Shown here: positions 59,034-64,000 of the stretch, piece by piece
Numbering within the stretch: position 1 is the first letter of the stretch
Layout: every line of letters starts with the position of its first letter
NCBI RefSeq assembly: GCF_003255815.1
Contig: NC_037673.1
Span: 90,022,902 to 90,086,901 of the forward strand
Length of the DNA: 64,000 nt
From: Theropithecus gelada
Lineage: Eukaryota; Chordata; Mammalia; Primates; Cercopithecidae
Direction of reading: 5' to 3'
Notes under the pieces: generated by a model
Databases searched by the model: none
What the model was told of the DNA's origin: nothing
What the model saw: the letters and a program-made list of their open reading frames with translations, nothing else
Program-made: the position numbers and the translations under genes

Positions 59034-60064
59034 AAAAATTACTATTAATACTTTTATTAACCTTTGTATACACTATATATTTTCTCAAAATTAATCAAAT
59101 TGGGTGGAACTTCAATGAAAACATCAGACCATATTTGTTGTCAATGATAAAATTTGAGCTTTCCAAGCAAAAATTAGAAATTTTGGAAAATTTGTATACT
59201 GTCAGATGGACAGTTTTCCAATACTACAAGATTCTTCTCATGAGACTACTGGTGATATTAACTAATGAGAATTTTTAACATTGTATAATGAAATTTATTA
59301 AGATTTAGAAAATCAGCATACCTCAATGAATCAATATTTTCCAAAAGGCTGGTACATTATGTAACAGAATCATCTATTTGTAAAGGATTTATTCAAAGTA
59401 CAAAATAGACCAAGGGATTTTAATGTAATAGTGTGCCCAAAATAAACTGATATGATTTCAGATTCTATATTGCAACTAAATTTTAATAAAATTCCACTTG
59501 TTAAATTTTGGTGACCAAAGAAGAATATTCACAATTATCTGAAAAGGCCATTTAAATAACTCCCTTCTTTTCCAGCTACATACATGTGTAAGGTTAGATT
59601 TTGCTTATTCTTCAACCAAAACAATATTTCACCAAAGACTGAATGCAGAAGCAGATCTGAAATTCAGCTCTCTTTTATTAAGCCAGACATTGAAGAGACA
59701 TTGCAAAATATAAAACAATACCACTCTTCCACTAAAATTTGTTTTGAAAAATATAGCTTTCTTTAAAGCTGTTTATGTTAATATGTAGTGGTTTGTTGAA
59801 ATAAGTATTTTCAAAAATATTTCATTTTAATTTATAATACAAAAAATATAAGTAAATATAATTACATAAATAAAAACTCGCTGAGGTCTTCAGTAATTTT
59901 TAAGAGTACAAAAGACTACTGAGACCAAAAGTTTGAGAACTGCTGAGTTAGACAAATGAGAAAGCCTTAGAAAGGTAATTACCAAGTAAAGTTAATCAAA
60001 AGAATAAGCACTGGCAGCACTAAAGGATACCAGAGTACAGAAAGCAACATAGAAACAGAGCCTA

Positions 60065-60235
60065 CGGGAGGCTGAAGCAGGAGTGGGAGGCCGAGGCAGA
60101 AGTGGGAGGCCGAGGCAGGAGAATCGCTTGAACCTGGGAGGAGGAGATTGCAGTCAGCCAAGATTGCACCACTGCACTCCAGCCTGGGCAACAGAGCCAG
60201 ACTCCATCTCAAAAATGAAAAAAAAAGTAAAAAAA
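60065..60235 (+). mobile_element. 5'-truncated Alu with internal triplication, sense
   Basis: Only the second half of an Alu is present, ending CTCCATCTCAAAAATG. Its 5' end is three tandem units of about 19-20 bases, each with GGGAGGC and GAGGCAG or GAAGCAG. The duplication is unusually long at 26 bp (60039-60064 and 60236-60261, one mismatch). Confidence 0.92.
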
Positions 60236-60545
60236 AGAAAGCAACACAGAAACAGAGCCTAGAAGGTCCCCATTTACAACCAGCTCCACTCCTAAATTCC
60301 TTCCCAGTGAAAGCTCTTAACAGCAGAGGACAGACTGGATCACCTTGGAAGAACTGAACTGCCATGAGCATTTCTGATGGCTAGCATGAATATATGCTAG
60401 AGAAGGAAAGAATGATATATCTGAAAAAATTTAAAGGAATACATTGTTACGTGATTATACACAAAACTTGCATTTTTTAAATGAAAAATATTTGATGAGC
60501 TGAAGTTTGAAAAGTCAAAGAAGATGGGTAAAGAAATGTCACAAT

Positions 60546-60860
60546 GGCTGGGCGTGGTGCCTCACACTTGCAATCTCAGCACTTTGGGAGGCCAAGGCAA
60601 GTGGATCACTTAAGGTCAGGAGTTCGAGACCAGCCTGGCCAACATGGTGAAACCCCGTCTCTACTAAAAATACAAAAATTAGCTGGGCATGGTGGCGCAT
60701 GCCTGTAATCCCAGCTACTCGAGAGGCTGAGACACGAGAATTGCTTGAACCTGGGAGGCGAAGGTTGCAGTGAGCCGAGATTGTGCCATTGCACTCCAAC
60801 CTTCTAGCCTGGGTGACAGAGCAAGACTGTCTCACAAAAAAAAAAAAAAAAAAAAAAAAG
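60546..60860 (+). mobile_element. Alu, sense
   Basis: Starts GGCTGGGCGTGGTGCC and has an A-tail of about 22. A short extra CCTTCTAG sits near the 3' end. Confidence 0.92.
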
Positions 60861-60870
60861 TCATGACATA

Positions 60871-61190
60871 GGGTTAGGTGCAGGGGCTCACACCTGTAAT
60901 CCTAGCACTTTGGGAGGTTGAGGAAGGTGGATTGCCTGAGCTCAGTGTTCAAGACCAGCCTGGGCAACATGGTGAAACCCCATCTCTACTAAAATACAAA
61001 AAAAATTAGCCGGGCGTGGCGGCGTGTGCCTGTAGTCCCAGCTACTCGGGAGGCTGAGACAGAAGAATTGCTTGAACCTGAGAGGAGGTTGCAGTGAGCC
61101 GAGATAGTTCCACTGCACTACAGTCTGGGTGACAGAGTGAGACTCCATCTCCAAAAAAATAAAAAATAAAAAAGATTAAAAAAAAAAAGT
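60871..61190 (+). mobile_element. Alu, sense, tandem with previous
   Basis: Starts GGGTTAGGTGCAGGGG. AAAGTCATGACATA on the left and AAAGTTATGACACA on the right are a diverged duplication. Confidence 0.92.
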
Positions 61191-62023
61191 TATGACACAA
61201 TGAAGCACAAAATATTCGTCTGTATTACAAAAATTCAGACCTCCTCAGTATAATGCTCTTCAAAATGAGTTCCTATCACTGCTCAGTTTAAACTCTAAAG
61301 TGTTGAATTAGCTGTGCTCCCTGGAAGGAAAATGGACAGTAAACTGGTAGTGTGGCATAACTGCTGGCTGCTAGAAACAACTGCAGCTGTACAACCTCCC
61401 TGATACCCCATGGCTAGGGTCAGGGAAGTGATCTTTTGGGTAAATCTTAGCAAACACATAACAAAAGTGACAGCAAAGCACTACCATATTACTCAACTGG
61501 AATAACTGTATGCCCTACTAAGTAGAGCAAACAAGACCTTTTCCAGGAAGCATGATAAAAAGAAAAAGCCCTAAATTTAGATTCTTAAGACCTAGCCTCT
61601 GGTTCAAGTCACATGTTTCCTAAGTTATCCATTATGTTAAATCGCCTCTTTAATCTTCATTTCCTCGTGTATAATAGTTAATCTAAATTAGTTGTTTTCT
61701 AATTCAGCTGTGTTTCCCAGTAACAAATACATTTTATATCCCCAATCCTGAAACCACATGTATCTGAAACAAAAATACAGGCTATGATTCACCAAATTGA
61801 TGGCTTATAACCTGCCATTTGAAAAGCACTGAAATTATGGATCTCTACGTTTACTTATTAAAAACAACAAAAAGGTGGTGGGGGTTGGGGGGAAGGATCC
61901 TATGAAACTATATTTTTACCTTTGTGGCTACAGAGGTATCTTTGGTAAAGAGGCAAATAGACATTTAAGTGTTAGGCTAATATTCTAACCATGGATCCCA
62001 AAATACGGGGATTACAGGCATGA
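61191..62023. other. Mostly unrecognised, possible MIR remnant
   Basis: 61585-61690 (CCTAGCCTCTGGTTCAAGTC, TTAATCTTCATTTCCTCG) is weakly MIR-like on the minus strand. The rest is not recognised. Confidence 0.3.
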
Positions 62024-62322
62024 GGCCGGGCATGGTGCCTCATGCCTATAATCCCAGCACTTTGGGAGGCCAAGGCAGGGGGACTGCTTCAGTACAAGAG
62101 TTCGAGACCTGGTTGGGCAACACAGCGAGAACCTGTCTCCACAAAAAAAATAAAAAAATTTTTTACATAGTAGCGCACACCTGTAGCCCCAGCTACTTGG
62201 GAGGCCAAGGTGGGAGGATCCCTTGGGCCCAGGAATTCAAGGTTGCAGTGAGCTGTGATGTACCACTGTATTCCAGGCTGGGTGACAGAGTGAGACCCTG
62301 TCTCAGGAAAAAAAAAAAAAAA
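62024..62322 (+). mobile_element. Alu (J-like), sense
   Basis: Starts GGCCGGGCATGGTGCC. The left-right arm structure and older variants (GCTGTGATGTACCACTG) point to AluJ. Ends GGAAA with A-run. Confidence 0.88.
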
Positions 62323-62362
62323 TTTACATTATATTTAATTGGCTACCTGAATTTAGAAATTT

Positions 62363-62660
62363 TTTTTTTTTTTTTTTTTGAGACGGAGTCTTGCTCTGTA
62401 GCCCGGGCTGGAGTGCAGTGGCTGGATCTCAGCTCACTGCAAGCTCCACCTCCCGGGTTTACGCCATTCTCCTGGCTCAGCCTCCGGAGTAGCTGGGACT
62501 ACAGGCGCCCGCCACCTCGCCCGGCTAGTTTTTTGTATTTTTAGTAGAGACGGGGTTTCACCATGTTAGCCAGGATGGTCTCGATCTCCTGACCTCGTGA
62601 TCCGCCCGTCTCGGCCTCCCAAAGTGCTGGGATTACAGGCTTGAGCCACCGCGCCCGGCC
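62363..62660 (-). mobile_element. AluY, Old World monkey type, antisense
   Basis: Reverse-strand bases GGCTGGATCTCAGCTCACTG, CACCTCGCCCGGCTAGTTTT and CAGGCTTGAGCCACC are the cercopithecid-type changes. A perfect 15-bp duplication TGAATTTAGAAATTT lies at 62348-62362 and 62661-62675. Confidence 0.97.
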
Positions 62661-62675
62661 TGAATTTAGAAATTT

Positions 62676-63284
62676 AGACAACAGTGTGTGTTTAACCACG
62701 TGATGCCAAAAATCAGTTGCTTAGCTAATGTTTGCATTTCTAAACTGTTACTGGGAACAGATGTTTTGATTCCTAACTGTTCTGGCTAACAAAACTGTAT
62801 TCTAAAATATAAGAAGATAATGTAAGCACATATGACTCAAATGTTAGTATCAATGTCTGGCAGTAGGGATTATACTTTTCTTGAGGGCAGGAGGGGGTGG
62901 AACAGGCAGTAAAATTCAAGATTTGAAATTCAAATATATTTGTAAGTTTTAGCATATGACAACTATTGATCATTTTTACTAATACCTAACATTGAATACC
63001 GTGGCAACATGGGATTCCTCTAATATATGACTTCGGCTTTTGAACTCTGCACTGGCCTAGTTGAAGCTTTCTTAGAACAGTGCAGCACTTTGTATTCTTA
63101 CTCAACTCTTCTTTCTTCCTTCCTTCTCTTCTTTGTAGGCTGTCAGACGTGCATTGAGGCCTAAAGGCATTTCTTTCCTACTCCCGCTTCCTCTCCTTTA
63201 TTCTTCACAAGCAGTTTCCCCAATAAACATCTTGTACATCTAATCTCCTCTTGGCATCTGTTTCTTGGGGAATTTGAACAAATA
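62676..63284. other. Mostly unrecognised; possible LTR end
   Basis: 63190-63290 (CCCCAATAAACATCTTGTAC, CTCTTGGCATCTGTTTCTTG) looks like an LTR or 3'UTR-like end with AATAAA, family unknown. The rest shows nothing clear. Confidence 0.3.
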
Positions 63285-63490
63285 AAGTGCCTTACTATAC
63301 CAGGCACCAATATTAAACTCTATGCATGCATTGTTTTATTTAATCTTCACGAAAGGCCTATGAAGACATCATTATTCCCATTTTACAAATAATGAAACAG
63401 TAGAAAAGTACTTTCTGTCATACAACTAGTGACAGAGTTGGGATTCGAATCCAAGTCTGTTTGACTTCATAGTTGGAGCCACAGACCTTA
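63285..63490 (+). repeat. MIR SINE
   Basis: CCAGGCACCAATATTAAACT, TTTATTTAATCTTCACGAAA, CCCATTTTACAAATAATGAA and GACAGAGTTGGGATTCGAAT match the MIR layout. Confidence 0.8.
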
Positions 63491-63554
63491 TTTTAAAACA
63501 GTGAGTTTATTAAAAATAAAAAACAATACTACAGACCCTTGATAATTTTTTTCT

Positions 63555-63740
63555 GATGCCTGTGTACTTACACACATTATTACATTTAATCGTAGTAAAC
63601 CCATAAAGTTGACAGTATTACCACTTTACAGATGAAGAAACTGTGGCTCAGAGAATTTAAGTAACTTCTTCAAGGCTATCATTATATGTTCATTAGTTTA
63701 AGCTCAACTCCAGATCCTCTCTGAATTCAGTTGTTTATAT
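63555..63740 (+). repeat. MIR SINE, second copy in tandem
   Basis: ACATTTAATCGTAGTAAACC, CACTTTACAGATGAAGAAAC and CTGTGGCTCAGAGAATTTAA again follow the MIR order, in the same orientation. Confidence 0.75.
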
Positions 63741-63866
63741 TATACTGCATTGCCTAATTAGTCAAAATGACATTGTATCATTTTGAGCTTTTATATTTGT
63801 TAAAACTTTTTATATGGAATGTATGTATTTCAAGGGATGCACTAAAGTTTGACCTTGTCCTCTGTA

Positions 63867-64000
63867 TTTTTTTTGAGAGAATCTTTCACTCTGTCACCCA
63901 GGTTGGAGTGCAGTGACATGATCTCAGTTCACTGCAACATCTGTTCCCCGGGTTAAAGTGATTCTCTTGCCTCGGACTCCAGGAGTAGCTGGGATTACCG
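63867..64000 (-). mobile_element. Alu, antisense, cut by window end
   Basis: TTTTTTTTGAGAGAATCTTTC begins an antisense Alu whose remaining part lies beyond the window. Confidence 0.9.

Larger units (their letters stand above)
57625..59945 (+). mobile_element. Probable hAT-type DNA transposon remnant, interrupted three times
   Basis: The left part (57625-57797) includes GATATTCTTTCAGGTGGTAT and CAAAACTATTTTCATAACGA. The right part (about 59400-59945) includes GAATGCAGAAGCAGATCTGA, CTTTTATTAAGCCAGACATT and the end ACTGAGACCAAAAGTTTGAG. I recall these as parts of one repeated DNA element with a TTTGAGAAC-type terminus. Two Alus and an LTR lie between them. The family is uncertain. Confidence 0.45.

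Noticed and set aside
1..64000. tRNA, rRNA, snRNA or 7SK/7SL gene copies apart from SINEs
   Set aside because: I looked for their conserved boxes by eye and saw only Alu and MIR SINE sequence; very decayed copies could be missed.

Overview
This is AT-rich, repeat-dense intergenic primate DNA with no intact protein-coding gene. I count about 32 Alu or Alu-monomer copies, six or more L1 blocks, MaLR/ERVL/ERV1 LTRs, MIRs and DNA-transposon relics. Three of the youngest-looking Alus (17.06, 39.28 and 62.36 kb) share bases I recall as typical of Old World monkey AluY (CTCAAGCC near the 5' end, GAGATCCGGCC or its close variant near the 3' end, ACTAGCC after the middle A-run). I therefore infer a cercopithecid such as macaque, baboon or vervet, not human.

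Layout. 0-6.7 kb: two head-to-tail old L1s, both missing most of the reverse-transcriptase region, carrying two Alus, then two more Alus. 6.7-10.2 kb: a MIR, two antisense Alus and sparse sequence. 10.36-15.13 kb: several LTR-like segments, all plus strand and without internal proviral sequence. Two are clear solo LTRs, one ERV9/LTR12-like and one HERV-H/LTR7. 16.4-19.5 kb: a dense Alu cluster and an L1 3' end. 20.08-21.57 kb, minus strand: a decayed hAT transposase. 22.7-30.4 kb: an antisense ERVL-type LTR, Alus, a MaLR LTR, MER5A and MIR copies. 31.25-31.43 kb: a small element bounded by a perfect 15-bp inverted repeat with TTAA ends. 32.8-39.0 kb: an essentially full-length but dead L1PA-type element inside a MER5A copy.

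41.87-46.15 kb: an antisense THE1-type MaLR (3' LTR plus internal region) split by a processed FASTKD1 retropseudogene (42.55-45.06 kb, plus strand) with 14-bp target duplications. This copy lacks two internal blocks, which suggests an alternatively spliced parent mRNA. 46.15-50.4 kb: inverted L1 fragments around a Tigger-like DNA transposon with TA duplications. 50.8-57.5 kb: a nest in which a MaLR LTR is split by an L1 (L1PB-like), the L1 by an MST-type LTR, and that LTR by an Alu. 57.6-60 kb: a probable DNA transposon broken by two Alus and an LTR. 60-64 kb: more Alus and two MIRs.

Nothing here suggests genes working together. The value of the window is in insertion chronology, the FASTKD1 retrocopy and two under-recognised DNA-transposon relics. 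Family names come from recalled consensus sequences, not a database search, so subfamily labels are tentative.
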